Shown: one piece after another, positions 51,100-59,930 of the stretch
How the letters are laid out: every line of letters begins with the position of its first letter
Position numbering within the stretch: position 1 is the stretch's first letter
Assembly: GCF_900104635.1 (NCBI RefSeq)
Contig: NZ_FNWC01000007.1
Span: 1,339,421-1,403,420, forward strand
Origin: Coprococcus phoceensis
GTDB taxonomy: Bacteria; Bacillota; Clostridia; Lachnospirales; Lachnospiraceae
Length of the DNA: 64,000 bases
Reading direction: 5' to 3'
Translations under genes and position numbers: made by a program
Notes under the pieces: model-generated
What the model was told of the DNA's origin: nothing
Seen by the model: only the letters and a program-made list of their open reading frames with translations
Databases searched by the model: none

Positions 51100-52306
51100 A
51101 ATGTTCCTCCTTATGCGTATCTTCTACTCTTGCTTTGATCACACCGTCTGTCACATATACATTCAGTGTCTCTCCATTTGCCGTATCTGCGATTGTCTTC
51201 ACCACTTTGCCATTTTCCGTTGATACATAAGCAAATCCCTGATTCAGCTTTGCCAGCGGCGAAAGTCCTTTCATACGTTCGATATAAAAACCAAATCGGC
51301 GTTTTTTATCGTCAATCTTTCTTTCCATTGTCTGTCTGAGCCGCTCTTCCAATTCCACCGTTCTTTGCTGTTTGTCCCGCAGTTTATTTTGCGGATGCAG
51401 ATACTTTAATTTCAATGCATACTGCCCGGTTTTTATCTTTTCCCATTCTGCTTTCTGATGTATTGCTTTACGTATCTTTATTCGATATTCTTCAACTCCG
51501 TTTAAAAATGTCTCATATTCAAACACCGCAAGTTCAGCCGCCGCAGAAGGCGTTGGCGCCCGCAAATCTGCCACATAATCTGCGATAGTTGTGTCCGTCT
51601 CATGCCCCACCGCTGAAATAACCGGAATCCGGCATTCAAAAATAGCTCTCGCAACAATTTCTTCATTAAACGCCCAAAGATCTTCTATAGAACCACCGCC
51701 GCGCCCTACAATGATCAAATCTACTCCTTTTTTTTCAAGCGCCGCAATTCCTTCTACAATACTTGCAGCCGCCCCTTCTCCCTGAACCAATGCAGGGTAT
51801 AAGAGTAACTGCACATACGGGTTTCTTCTGCCTGCAACATTGATAATATCCCGAATCGCCGCGCCTGTAGGCGCCGTCACAACGCCGATTGTTCTTGCAA
51901 ACTTCGGAATCGGCTGCTTGTACTCCTCGGCAAACATTCCCATCTCGCCCAGTTCCTGTTTCAATGCCTCGAATCTCTCATAAAGTGCTCCGGCTCCATC
52001 TAGAATAATCTCTTTTGCATAGAGCTGATATTTCCCATCTCTCTCGTATGTGGTTATATTGCCAAGCACAATTACCTGCTGTCCTTCCCGCATCCGAAAT
52101 GGCAAACCGCCTCTCTGTCCTGCAAACATAATACATGCGATCATCCCGGACTCATCCTTCAGTGAAAAGTAAATATGCCCGGACGTATGATATTTACAAT
52201 TTGACACTTCCCCTTTCACATAAATCCGGTTCAGCATAAAATCCTGTGTAAACATATTCTTGATATAGGCATTGACCTGTCCAACAGAATACACATTGCG
52301 CATCAT
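51083..52306 (-). CDS. xseA: Exodeoxyribonuclease VII large subunit
   Basis: Catalytic subunit of ExoVII, 407 residues. The N-terminal OB fold has [24 protein letters not shown]. The nuclease core has [35 protein letters not shown], and [30 protein letters not shown] long coiled-coil follows. The start is one of two adjacent ATGs (52306 or 52303) after AAGGTGAT. It begins six bases after nusB. Confidence 0.97.
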   Translation of the reverse strand: [407 protein letters not shown]

Positions 52307-52312
52307 ATCACC

Positions 52313-52711
52313 TTATTCCGCCAGCTTTGCCAGCACACCATTGACAAACGAAGGGCCTTCATCACTGCTGTATTTCTTTGCGAGTTCTACCGCCTCATTG
52401 ATTGCCACACCGGTCGGAACTTCCTCATCCCATTTCATCTCATAAACCGCAAGTCTTAAAATTGTCAGATCTACCCGATTCATACGAGATGTCTTCCAGC
52501 CTGTTGTATACTCATTCAAAAGTCCATCAATCTCTTCTTTTTTGTCGACAACAGCTTTATATTTATTCAAAATATAAGTCTTATCCTGTTCGTCAGTCTC
52601 GCCAAGCAATTCAAAGTAGAGGTCTTCTTGTTCTTTCATCTCTTCTTCGCTGTTAAATTCTATACGGAATAACATTCTAAAAATATGTTCTCTAAGTTCT
52701 GATCTATTCAT
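52313..52711 (-). CDS. nusB: Transcription antitermination factor NusB
   Basis: A 132-residue all-helical RNA-binding protein that joins NusE at boxA in rRNA antitermination. The conserved LREHIFRMLFRIEF, RMNRVDLTILRLAVYEM and PTGVAINEAVELAKKYSSDEGPSFVNGVL blocks are present. It is the first gene of the long operon down to recN and has its own promoter at 52762-52791. Confidence 0.96.
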   Translation of the reverse strand: MNRSELREHIFRMLFRIEFNSEEEMKEQEDLYFELLGETDEQDKTYILNKYKAVVDKKEEIDGLLNEYTTGWKTSRMNRVDLTILRLAVYEMKWDEEVPTGVAINEAVELAKKYSSDEGPSFVNGVLAKLAE

Positions 52712-52761
52712 TTTTCTACCTCTTTATTCTTTGGATTTTCTATTTTTTTGCATTATTGATT

Positions 52762-52791
52762 ATTATACTACATGTGATTCCCTCTTGGCAA
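52762..52791 (-). promoter_or_regulatory. Sigma-A promoter of the nusB operon
   Basis: TTGCCA-18-TATAAT on the minus strand, about 50 bases before nusB and just after the asp23 terminator. Confidence 0.7.
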
Positions 52792-52797
52792 CCAAAA

Positions 52798-52821
52798 AGA
52801 GTGGAGCTAAAACTCCACTCT
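52798..52821 (-). terminator. Terminator of the Asp23-family gene
   Basis: A 9-bp stem agagtggag/ctccactct with a 6-base loop, followed by TTTTTGGT on the minus strand. Confidence 0.85.
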
Positions 52822-52845
52822 GATTCCCATTCTGTCTTCACAGAT

Positions 52846-53223
52846 CTAGTTTTCCATGTCCACTCCAGCTACACGAATATTCACATCTGCAACTGTCAAA
52901 CCTGTCATATTCTCAATCGAAGCTTTTACTTTCTCCTGTACCTTGGCAGAAACATCCATGATGCTGTAGCCATACTTCAAATTCAGCGCCAGCGCAACTG
53001 TCACTACACCTTCAAGCACATCTACTTTCACACCTTTGGATAAAGATTTCATTCCAAGCTTGCTGATCAGTTCTCTCGTTGCATTCCCTGCCATCGAAGC
53101 GACACCTTCCACTTCCATAGCTGCAAGCCCTGCAATGATTGCAACAACCTCATCTGCAATCTGTACTTCTCCAAGATTATCATCTGCCTTTATTGTATAA
53201 CTATTTCTTTCGTCTTTTCCCAT
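52846..53223 (-). CDS. Asp23/Gls24 family envelope stress protein
   Basis: 125 residues with the family core VQIADEVVAIIAGLAAMEVEGVASMAG and the C-terminal VNIRVAGVDMEN. Family members are abundant soluble proteins linked to cell-envelope stress; the exact role is unknown. AGGAGGTTTTGAATC precedes the ATG. The leader from the promoter at 53285-53312 includes a hairpin (about 53250-53270, CTCTT/AAGAG core). It is a single-gene unit upstream of nusB, a common Clostridia position (YqhY). Confidence 0.92.
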   Translation of the reverse strand: MGKDERNSYTIKADDNLGEVQIADEVVAIIAGLAAMEVEGVASMAGNATRELISKLGMKSLSKGVKVDVLEGVVTVALALNLKYGYSIMDVSAKVQEKVKASIENMTGLTVADVNIRVAGVDMEN

Positions 53224-53284
53224 GATTCAAAACCTCCTAGTCTGGATTGCCGTCTCTTGCCAAGAGATGGAATTATCTCCTGTT

Positions 53285-53312
53285 ATTATAACAAATTTAT
53301 ATCCGTTTGCAA
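53285..53312 (-). promoter_or_regulatory. Sigma-A promoter of the Asp23-family gene
   Basis: TTGCAA-16-TATAAT on the minus strand, about 60 bases before the gene. Confidence 0.7.
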
Positions 53313-53329
53313 ATAGGGAAATTTGTAAA

Positions 53330-54919
53330 CTATTTTCCGAACTCAGATAACTCCAGCCCTTCGTTGCGCTCCAGTGTCATACGTATGCTCCAGCTGTTCA
53401 CAAACAATAAAAGCGGTCTGTCTTTTAAGTCCTTAATCTTCTTCATATCAGAAGTACCCACAATTTTATCTAAGTCAATTTCTTTATTCTCGATCCAGCG
53501 GATATGTTCATATGGCAGCGTATCCATTCGAATCTCCACATTGTATTCATTTTCCAAACGGTATTTTAACACATCAAATTGCAGGACACCTACCACACCT
53601 ACTATAATTTCCTCCATACCGGTATTATATTCCTGAAAAATTTGGATTGCACCTTCCTGTGCGATCTGATTGATTCCCTTGATGAACTGCTTACGTTTCA
53701 TCGTATCCACCTGGCGAACTCTGGCAAAGTGCTCCGGTGCAAAAGTCGGAATTCCTTCGTATGCAAATTTCTCAGGAGAATTGGTAAGCGTATCTCCAAT
53801 TGAAAAAATTCCCGGGTCGAACACACCAATGATATCTCCACCGTATGCTTTTTCGATCATTTTTCTTTCACTTGCCATCATCTGCTGTGGCTGAGAAAGT
53901 CTCACTTTTTTCCCACCCTGAATATGAAACACATCCATTCCAGCTTCGAATTCTCCGGAACATATTCTCATAAACGCGATTCTGTCACGGTGAGCCTTAT
54001 TCATATTTGCCTGAATCTTAAATACAAATGCGGAAAATTCCTTTTCTGTCATAGGATCAATAACTCCTTTATCCGAGATTCTCGGAAGGGGAGAGCTTGT
54101 CATCTGAAGAAAATGCTGAAGAAATGTCTCCACACCAAAGTTTGTAAGAGCCGATCCAAAAAATACCGGCGACAATTCTCCTTTGCTCACAAGTTCCATA
54201 TCAAACTCCGCACTTGCACCATCTAACAGTTCCACTTCATCCGTAAGCTGAGCCAGCTGTTCTTCACTGATCATTGTCTCCACCGACGGGTCATCCAATG
54301 CGATCTTTTTTACTTCCCCGATAGAAGTTCCTTTTTGTGTATCGGAAAATAACTCTATCTCCCGGTGTTCCCTGTCATATACACCTCTAAATTCTTTTCC
54401 GGAACCAATCGGCCAATTGACTGGACATGTCGCAATTCCAAGTTCCTTTTCAATCTCGTCCAACAGATCAAACGTATCTCTTGCCTCACGATCCATTTTA
54501 TTGATAAATGTAAAAATCGGAATATGACGCATCACACATACTTTGAACAATTTTCTCGTCTGCGCCTCCACACCTTTCGATGCATCAATAACCATGACGG
54601 CAGAATCTGCCGCCATCAATGTACGATAAGTATCTTCCGAGAAATCCTGATGTCCCGGCGTATCCAAAATATTGATGCAATATCCATCATAGTTGAATTG
54701 GAGCACGGAGGAAGTGACCGAGATACCTCTTTCTTTTTCAATCTCCATCCAGTCCGACACCGCATGCTTGGCAGTCGCTTTTCCTTTCACTGAACCTGCC
54801 TGATTGATTGCACCACCATATAATAAAAACTTTTCCGTCAACGTTGTCTTTCCTGCATCGGGATGCGATATGATCGCAAATGTTCTTCTTTTCTTTATCT
54901 CATCTGTAATTCCTGACAT
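53330..54919 (-). CDS. prfC: Peptide chain release factor 3
   Basis: GTPase that recycles RF1/RF2 from the ribosome, 529 residues. The G1 loop is HPDAGKTT (19-26), the switch region GISVTSSV, G3 DTPGHQDF, and G4 NKMD. Domain II and the RF3-specific C-terminus (GVLQFDVLKYRLENEYNVE) follow, which separates it from EF-G. It is monocistronic. A candidate promoter lies at 54943-54971, between it and spoIIIAH. Confidence 0.96.
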   Translation of the reverse strand: MSGITDEIKKRRTFAIISHPDAGKTTLTEKFLLYGGAINQAGSVKGKATAKHAVSDWMEIEKERGISVTSSVLQFNYDGYCINILDTPGHQDFSEDTYRTLMAADSAVMVIDASKGVEAQTRKLFKVCVMRHIPIFTFINKMDREARDTFDLLDEIEKELGIATCPVNWPIGSGKEFRGVYDREHREIELFSDTQKGTSIGEVKKIALDDPSVETMISEEQLAQLTDEVELLDGASAEFDMELVSKGELSPVFFGSALTNFGVETFLQHFLQMTSSPLPRISDKGVIDPMTEKEFSAFVFKIQANMNKAHRDRIAFMRICSGEFEAGMDVFHIQGGKKVRLSQPQQMMASERKMIEKAYGGDIIGVFDPGIFSIGDTLTNSPEKFAYEGIPTFAPEHFARVRQVDTMKRKQFIKGINQIAQEGAIQIFQEYNTGMEEIIVGVVGVLQFDVLKYRLENEYNVEIRMDTLPYEHIRWIENKEIDLDKIVGTSDMKKIKDLKDRPLLLFVNSWSIRMTLERNEGLELSEFGK

Positions 54920-54942
54920 AATAATCTCCTGTTTTTTATTAT

Positions 54943-54971
54943 TCTATACATACTTATTTAGTCTATCACAA
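54943..54971 (-). promoter_or_regulatory. Candidate promoter of prfC
   Basis: TTGTGA-17-TATAGA on the minus strand in the gap between spoIIIAH and prfC. Confidence 0.45.
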
Positions 54972-54996
54972 GTAATATCTCTCTGCAAACAAAAAT

Positions 54997-55668
54997 CTAT
55001 TCATTCTCAGAATTTTTCTCTGTCTCTTTTTGCGCACTGTCTTTACTGTATATCGGTGTGATGACAATATTTTCCGGAGCGATTTCTGCTTTTCTTGTGA
55101 TAATGTCCTCAATCTGGGCACGGTTAGCATCTGTCAGTTCCGCACTGTTTACTACCACGTCAGCTGTCTCCGCCGTCAGACTTACCACGGTATCTGAAAA
55201 CCCTTTCGATGCAAGCATCGTCTCAACCGCAGCCTCTTTTTCCGCAAGTTCCGTCATCGCAATCATCTGGTTGATCGCATCTTGTTTCTGTTCATCTGAC
55301 AAATTTGTGTTATCTATAATCTCAAGCAAAGTTTCTTTATTTTTTGCACGCACCTGCTCTCTTGTCACCTTCGCTTCCGCAACAACTCCTGTCACATCTC
55401 CATTGGTAAGCACTGCTTCTCCCGGCGTTCCTTCCACCGTTCCGTCTGCCACTTCCTGATCCTGACTTTCAATATCACCGGCAGTTTCTTGCGCTCCGTC
55501 TTCCGAAGTAATGTCAAGCAGCTCCTGATTTGCAAGTTCACCATTTGTCGCCTCTGCTTTTCCTGACTCGCCAAAAATGCGACCGGAATAGTTCAGGTAT
55601 CCGGCAACCGCAATCATAATCGCGAGTGTTGTGATAATAATCTGGTTTTTCTTGAATAGACGTTTCAA
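54997..55668 (-). CDS. spoIIIAH: Stage III sporulation protein AH
   Basis: Mother-cell component of the SpoIIIA-SpoIIQ channel across the forespore membranes, 223 residues. It has a short basic N-terminus, one transmembrane helix (IIITTLAIMIAVAGYLNYSG), a long acidic linker, and the C-terminal ring-building YscJ/FliF-like domain (VETMLASKGFSDTVVSLTAETADVVV). The start is TTG at 55668 with AGGAGG upstream. It is the last gene of the operon, 13 bases after spoIIIAG. Confidence 0.94.
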   Translation of the reverse strand: MKRLFKKNQIIITTLAIMIAVAGYLNYSGRIFGESGKAEATNGELANQELLDITSEDGAQETAGDIESQDQEVADGTVEGTPGEAVLTNGDVTGVVAEAKVTREQVRAKNKETLLEIIDNTNLSDEQKQDAINQMIAMTELAEKEAAVETMLASKGFSDTVVSLTAETADVVVNSAELTDANRAQIEDIITRKAEIAPENIVITPIYSKDSAQKETEKNSENE

Positions 55669-55681
55669 AATGTAACTCCTC

Positions 55682-56239
55682 CTAATTTGTTTGATTTCGT
55701 TTCATTACTTTAATTTTATGCGTGTCTACATCAAATAATGCTTGGATTGCTTCTGTAATATTTTTTATGACTACTGCATTTCCACCCCCTTCTGCAATGA
55801 CGACAACCCCTTCCACTTTTGGGTTGACTTCTTTTGTTACATACGGTGTCTGCTCACCTCCGGACGTGCTGTTGTACACTGTCGCCTCACTGTCCTGCGC
55901 TTCCTTTGTTTCGCGTTTTCCTCCCTGTTTGTCGCTCTCTGTTACAGTCTGACTGTTTGTCGCCTGATCCTTTTCAATAATTTTTTCCGATGAAGACTGA
56001 AACGTCACCATCACCTTTACGTTTCCCACCCCCTCTACTTCCCGCAACACCTCTTCTAGTTTCCTCTCCACCGCTTCTTCGTACTCATCTTCATAACTGT
56101 TTTCTGTTCCCGCCTCGACAGGCACATCTTTTGTCTTTGTCTTTTTTACCGGCATTGCAATGACAATCAGAAGAATCCCCACCAAAAGCGTGAGCATCAA
56201 TTGATTTTTTTTTAGTTTCCATTCAAACTTAGTTTTCAA
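55682..56239 (-). CDS. spoIIIAG: Stage III sporulation protein AG
   Basis: Large-ring component of the SpoIIIA complex, about 185 residues, with one transmembrane helix (LMLTLLVGILLIVIAM) and a ring-building motif domain (KLEEVLREVEGVGNVKVMVTF). It continues into a Ser/Gln-rich segment and ends VVVIAEGGGNAVVIKNITEAIQALFDVDTHKIKVMK. I place the start at TTG 56239 because GGAGGAG lies seven bases upstream; an ATG at 56266 has no ribosome site and would overlap spoIIIAF by 38 bases. Confidence 0.9.
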   Translation of the reverse strand: MKTKFEWKLKKNQLMLTLLVGILLIVIAMPVKKTKTKDVPVEAGTENSYEDEYEEAVERKLEEVLREVEGVGNVKVMVTFQSSSEKIIEKDQATNSQTVTESDKQGGKRETKEAQDSEATVYNSTSGGEQTPYVTKEVNPKVEGVVVIAEGGGNAVVIKNITEAIQALFDVDTHKIKVMKRNQTN

Positions 56240-56558
56240 TCTGAATCTCCTCCACCTCGATTTCATCTGTCTCTTCTTTTCCTACATCTTCAAGCGACAT
56301 TCCCTCCAGATACTTGGTCGCCTCTTCGATTTCCCTGATCTTTTGCTGATATGAGGCATTATGATACAATTCCGAAAATGTCGTCTGCATTCCGATTGCC
56401 TTCATGATTGGTTCTGAAAGCATCACGATCAGAATCAATCCGGTAAAAAAACGAATATACTTTTTGTAGCTGTGATTCGGAATAATTTGAATGATGGCTG
56501 TAATCAAAATCAGATAAAACGCAATATTCTGCAGCCATTGATAAAAAAACGCAATCAA
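56229..56558 (-). CDS. spoIIIAF: Stage III sporulation protein AF
   Basis: A 109-residue membrane protein with two N-terminal hydrophobic helices (NIAFYLILITAIIQIIPN and RFFTGLILIVMLSEPIM) and an acidic tail ending VEEIQIEN. The family block KYIRFFTGLILIVMLSEPI is typical. It starts with TTG at 56558 after AGGAGGG, ten bases beyond spoIIIAE, and its stop overlaps the spoIIIAG start. Confidence 0.92.
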   Translation of the reverse strand: MIAFFYQWLQNIAFYLILITAIIQIIPNHSYKKYIRFFTGLILIVMLSEPIMKAIGMQTTFSELYHNASYQQKIREIEEATKYLEGMSLEDVGKEETDEIEVEEIQIEN

Positions 56559-56568
56559 TTTTTCCCTC

Positions 56569-57744
56569 CTAACCTGCCATAGTGGTCGCTGTCACTACTG
56601 CGATTGTCAATAAAAAAAGCACCCCCGTCGTAAATATAATACGAAGCAGCATCTGAGATCCATCTGCGATGCTGCTGATACAGCCTACTATTCTCTTATC
56701 CGAAACAGGTTGTATCATTGCGGCAATCAATTTATAGAGCAGGGTCACTACTGCCATCTGTATAATCGGAACCAGACAGATTCCAATACAGACCAATGCT
56801 CCTGCAACTCCGATTCCATTCTTAATCAATACTGCGGTCCCTAGCATCACCTCCGTCACCCCTCCGATTGCATCACCTACAACCGGTATCGCCTCCGCGC
56901 TTCTTCCCACCACACTTCTTTTCAGTGAGTCAATTGCCGGACTTAAAAGTCCCTGTATAATGTTTACCCCTGTCACTCCCGCAAGCAGTGTCTTTAACGT
57001 CCATGCGATCACCGTCTCGCAAAGCTCTGCAAATTTAGAAAGATAGTCTTCCTCCGACAAATTATTCATAACTTTTACCACAATGTAGACTTGTACAAAT
57101 GGAATCAAAAAATTCAAAATAACAAGCTCAACCAGATAAATCAAGAGCAATACCAGGTTGTAAAACAAAATGGAAGTGCTGCTTCCTGCCGCAAAAGCGA
57201 CCGCCAGAAAGTAGACAGGTCCAAGCACTTTCATAAACCCGATCAGGCGCTCCAGATTCTCACTTGCCGACACGATCAAAATACGAAACGAATTAAGCCC
57301 GATTGTGATCAAAAGCAGATATAATACGTAAAAGCTGATTTCTGATATCTGCTGATTCTGAAATACATTGGAAAAATTAGTAAATACTGCCGCCACAATC
57401 ACAATCAGGAGAATGTGTACCATTCCCGCTTTGCTGCTCTTCCATTCGTAAAAAAATTGATCCGATATCATTTCACCAATCACTTGCAGCGAAGGTTCAG
57501 TCTGTCCACTTAACATCTTTTTTATCAAATCTTGGAAGTCTGTTTTCTTCTCCGGGAAAATATCATCCAGCAAATCTTCAATCTCTGAGAATTCAAATTC
57601 TTTCCAAATTGTTTCCTCCGCCTCTTTCTGAAGTTCAGCTTGCTCGTCCTTGTCTCGGATTTCTGTCGCATAGACCGTTCGCGGAGAAAAAAAGCAACCC
57701 AAAATCACTATAAAAATACAGAGTATTATTCCTTTCCCTCTCAT
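56569..57744 (-). CDS. spoIIIAE: Stage III sporulation protein AE
   Basis: Large polytopic membrane component of the SpoIIIA complex, 391 residues. It has a signal-like N-terminal helix, an acidic extracytoplasmic stretch, then about seven hydrophobic segments with family blocks FVQVYIVVKVMNNLSEEDYLSKFAEL and SLKRSVVGRSAEAIPVVGDAIGGV. It overlaps spoIIIAD as ATGA. Confidence 0.95.
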   Translation of the reverse strand: MRGKGIILCIFIVILGCFFSPRTVYATEIRDKDEQAELQKEAEETIWKEFEFSEIEDLLDDIFPEKKTDFQDLIKKMLSGQTEPSLQVIGEMISDQFFYEWKSSKAGMVHILLIVIVAAVFTNFSNVFQNQQISEISFYVLYLLLITIGLNSFRILIVSASENLERLIGFMKVLGPVYFLAVAFAAGSSTSILFYNLVLLLIYLVELVILNFLIPFVQVYIVVKVMNNLSEEDYLSKFAELCETVIAWTLKTLLAGVTGVNIIQGLLSPAIDSLKRSVVGRSAEAIPVVGDAIGGVTEVMLGTAVLIKNGIGVAGALVCIGICLVPIIQMAVVTLLYKLIAAMIQPVSDKRIVGCISSIADGSQMLLRIIFTTGVLFLLTIAVVTATTMAG

Positions 57745-58127
57745 GACAAAAATTCCTGTATCGTCTGAAGCAGGGCAAGTAAAACAGGAAGACTCATGAC
57801 CAGAATGGTCAGTTTTCCAAAAATCTCAATCTGAGAAGCAATTGTCTGATATCCGGTATCCCGACAGATCCCCGAAGCAAATTCTGCGATATAAGTAACA
57901 CCGAGCATCTTGATCAAGGTTGCAATATAAGAGGTATCCATGTTAATGTGCCCACTAATCTGCCTTATGGTATTAATAATCTCTTCCAATCGTCCGACAA
58001 TGCTCAAAAAAATAAAAACACTGATTGCCACACTCATATAAATTCCATATTCTGTTTTTCCATTTTTGAATTGGACTGCAAGAAGCGCACCCATCACTCC
58101 AAGAACCCCGGCTTGTACAATACTCAT
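57741..58127 (-). CDS. spoIIIAD: Stage III sporulation protein AD
   Basis: A 128-residue membrane protein with about four helices, related to SpoIIIAC. The conserved TSYIATLIKMLGVTYIAEFASGICRDTGYQTIASQIEIFGK block is present. The ATG at 58127 with AGGGG upstream is preferred to a GTG three codons earlier. Its stop overlaps the spoIIIAE start. Confidence 0.94.
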   Translation of the reverse strand: MSIVQAGVLGVMGALLAVQFKNGKTEYGIYMSVAISVFIFLSIVGRLEEIINTIRQISGHINMDTSYIATLIKMLGVTYIAEFASGICRDTGYQTIASQIEIFGKLTILVMSLPVLLALLQTIQEFLS

Positions 58128-58138
58128 TAAAAACACCC

Positions 58139-58333
58139 CTATAATGAAAACAGTCTCTTGATCGATTCAAATAGTTCATAAATATAAGGAACAATCCAAA
58201 ACAGCACGAGTAAAAGTCCTGCAAAGCTTGTCAAAAATGCCTGTTCTTCTCTCCCACTATGTTTTAATACCTGACTCAGAACCGAGACTAATATTCCCAC
58301 AGCAGCAATTTTAAAAATTAAATTTACACTCAT
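58139..58333 (-). CDS. spoIIIAC: Stage III sporulation protein AC
   Basis: A 64-residue protein of two transmembrane helices (VNLIFKIAAVGILVSVLSQVL and AFLTSFAGLLLVLFWIVPYIYELFES), full length for the family. The ATG at 58333 follows GTGGAGG. It lies between spoIIIAB and spoIIIAD with 11-12-base gaps. Confidence 0.94.
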   Translation of the reverse strand: MSVNLIFKIAAVGILVSVLSQVLKHSGREEQAFLTSFAGLLLVLFWIVPYIYELFESIKRLFSL

Positions 58334-58345
58334 CTTCGCCTCCAC

Positions 58346-58864
58346 TTATATCAGAATAATTACAAGGAAAATTCCCCCCATCACACCAAGACAGTTACAT
58401 AGTCGCTTTTTCATAACCAGTTCCTCTCTCGTCTTTTGAATTACGAACGAAAGCTGTTCCAAATACAAATCAATTGTCCCCAGCTGCATCTGCTCATCTA
58501 AATACCCCATCTGCATTCCGATTGCTTTCAGTTCTTCCTTATCCTTGTTTTTTAACTGCGACTTTATCAGACAACGGTCAATTGACTCTGTCCACAACTC
58601 AAAGAAGGTAGCTCCTGCTTTTTCTTCTATCTGCTCCGCCAAATAGAGCAGCCATTCGCCTTGCGCTCCTTCCATGCGCCTTCCAATGTGAGAAAACGCT
58701 TCCGAAAAAGGGGCTTTCGTATATTGGATTTCTCTTTTCAGCATCCAAAACAACTGCTTTAGCAGTTCCAGTTCTCTCAAATACTTTTGTAGCTCAAGTC
58801 CTTTTGTCACTCCGATTCCTCCACTTGCCAGAATGATCAAGATTGCTCCAATAATTTTTTGCAC
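58346..58864 (-). CDS. spoIIIAB: Stage III sporulation protein AB
   Basis: 172 residues with hydrophobic ends and a helical middle, VTKGLELQKYLRELELLKQLFWMLKREIQYTKAPFSEAFSHIG, typical of SpoIIIAB. The start is taken as GTG at 58864 because AAGGAGGAGG lies just upstream. An earlier in-frame GTG at 58888 would overlap spoIIIAA and lacks a ribosome site. Confidence 0.92.
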   Translation of the reverse strand: MQKIIGAILIILASGGIGVTKGLELQKYLRELELLKQLFWMLKREIQYTKAPFSEAFSHIGRRMEGAQGEWLLYLAEQIEEKAGATFFELWTESIDRCLIKSQLKNKDKEELKAIGMQMGYLDEQMQLGTIDLYLEQLSFVIQKTREELVMKKRLCNCLGVMGGIFLVIILI

Positions 58865-58884
58865 AAAGCCTCCTCCTTCTAAGC

Positions 58885-59838
58885 TCACGCTTCTCGATAA
58901 ATTAAATCTCCGTTTTCATCATAGACCGCCTCAATCCATCCAAGTCTGTATCGGTTGCTTAAGATGACATAGCGCTCAAATCTTTTTTCCCTGATCAATT
59001 TTTCAAAAATAGGTTTTTTGCAAATTTCTTCCATAGAATCCCCATGTGCTGTCGCCAACATTTTGCACCCACAGTGCATTGCATACTCAATCGCATGCAC
59101 ATCTTCCTTCGCACCGATTTCGTCTACAGCCACCACCTGTGGCGCCATTGAACGAATCAGCATGATCATACCATCCGCTTTCGGACACCTGTCTAAAATA
59201 TCCGTCCTCATCCCAAGATTATTCTGTATGACTCCAAGATAACAGCCGCCAAGCTCCGAACGCTCATCTACCACTCCGACTGTACAGCCTTTAATCCAAC
59301 GGTTTCCATCAGAAATCTGCCGTATCACATCTCTTAGCAGTGTTGTCTTACCACATCTTGGCGGTGATATAATCAATGTATGATACATCTGTTTATTATA
59401 TGTAATATAGGGAAATATCTTGTTTGCGCAGTCCAAAACCTCATGTGATACTCGAATATTAATCGAAGAAATATACTTCATGTTCTTTATTTTTCCCCCT
59501 TCCATAATTACCTGTCCCGCCATTCCCACTCTGTGTCCTCCTTCAATCGTGATAAATCCCTGTTTTAATTCATGCTCATACGCATAAAGTGAATAATTAC
59601 TGATATGCTCTATCGTCTCTTTCATTTCCTGTTTCCCGAGCCTTTTTTTCTCGGAATACATCGTCGGTAAAATCAGTTCCTCATTTTGATACAGCACAGT
59701 CACAGGCTGTCCTATCCTCAAACGTATCTCCTGTAGTTCTGAAAAGTCCATTCTTTCCTGCTCAATAATCTTTTGTACCGATTCCGAAAGCACTCGTATA
59801 ATCTGCTTTTTTTGATTCTTTTTTTTCATATCCTCCAT
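58885..59838 (-). CDS. spoIIIAA: Stage III sporulation protein AA, ATPase
   Basis: Predicted ATPase of the SpoIIIA channel, related to secretion ATPases, 317 residues. Walker A is PPRCGKTTLLRD, Walker B-like VVAVDEIG, and the N-terminal half has the EIRLRIGQPV block. It is the first of the eight genes spoIIIAA-AH, all present in order and full length, so the operon looks functional. Expression in the mother cell under sigma-E is expected, and a weak matching promoter precedes it. Confidence 0.95.
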   Translation of the reverse strand: MEDMKKKNQKKQIIRVLSESVQKIIEQERMDFSELQEIRLRIGQPVTVLYQNEELILPTMYSEKKRLGKQEMKETIEHISNYSLYAYEHELKQGFITIEGGHRVGMAGQVIMEGGKIKNMKYISSINIRVSHEVLDCANKIFPYITYNKQMYHTLIISPPRCGKTTLLRDVIRQISDGNRWIKGCTVGVVDERSELGGCYLGVIQNNLGMRTDILDRCPKADGMIMLIRSMAPQVVAVDEIGAKEDVHAIEYAMHCGCKMLATAHGDSMEEICKKPIFEKLIREKRFERYVILSNRYRLGWIEAVYDENGDLIYREA

Positions 59839-59857
59839 TCATCTCACCTCTTTAGAC

Positions 59858-59885
59858 AGTATATGAACAAGTTCCAAAATTAGTA
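59858..59885 (-). promoter_or_regulatory. Candidate sigma-E promoter of the spoIIIA operon
   Basis: A -10-like CATATACT lies 13 bases after TACTAAT on the minus strand. The match to the mother-cell sigma-E consensus is partial, so the call relies on context. Confidence 0.35.
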
Positions 59886-59886
59886 C

Positions 59887-59920
59887 AAAAAAAGAGCTTT
59901 CATCACTGAAAACTCTTTTT
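59887..59920 (-). terminator. Terminator of pnp
   Basis: AAAAAGAG/CTCTTTTT outer arms with an inner TTTCA/TGAAA pairing, followed by a T-run on the minus strand, ten bases after the pnp stop. Confidence 0.75.
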
Positions 59921-59930
59921 AACTTTTATT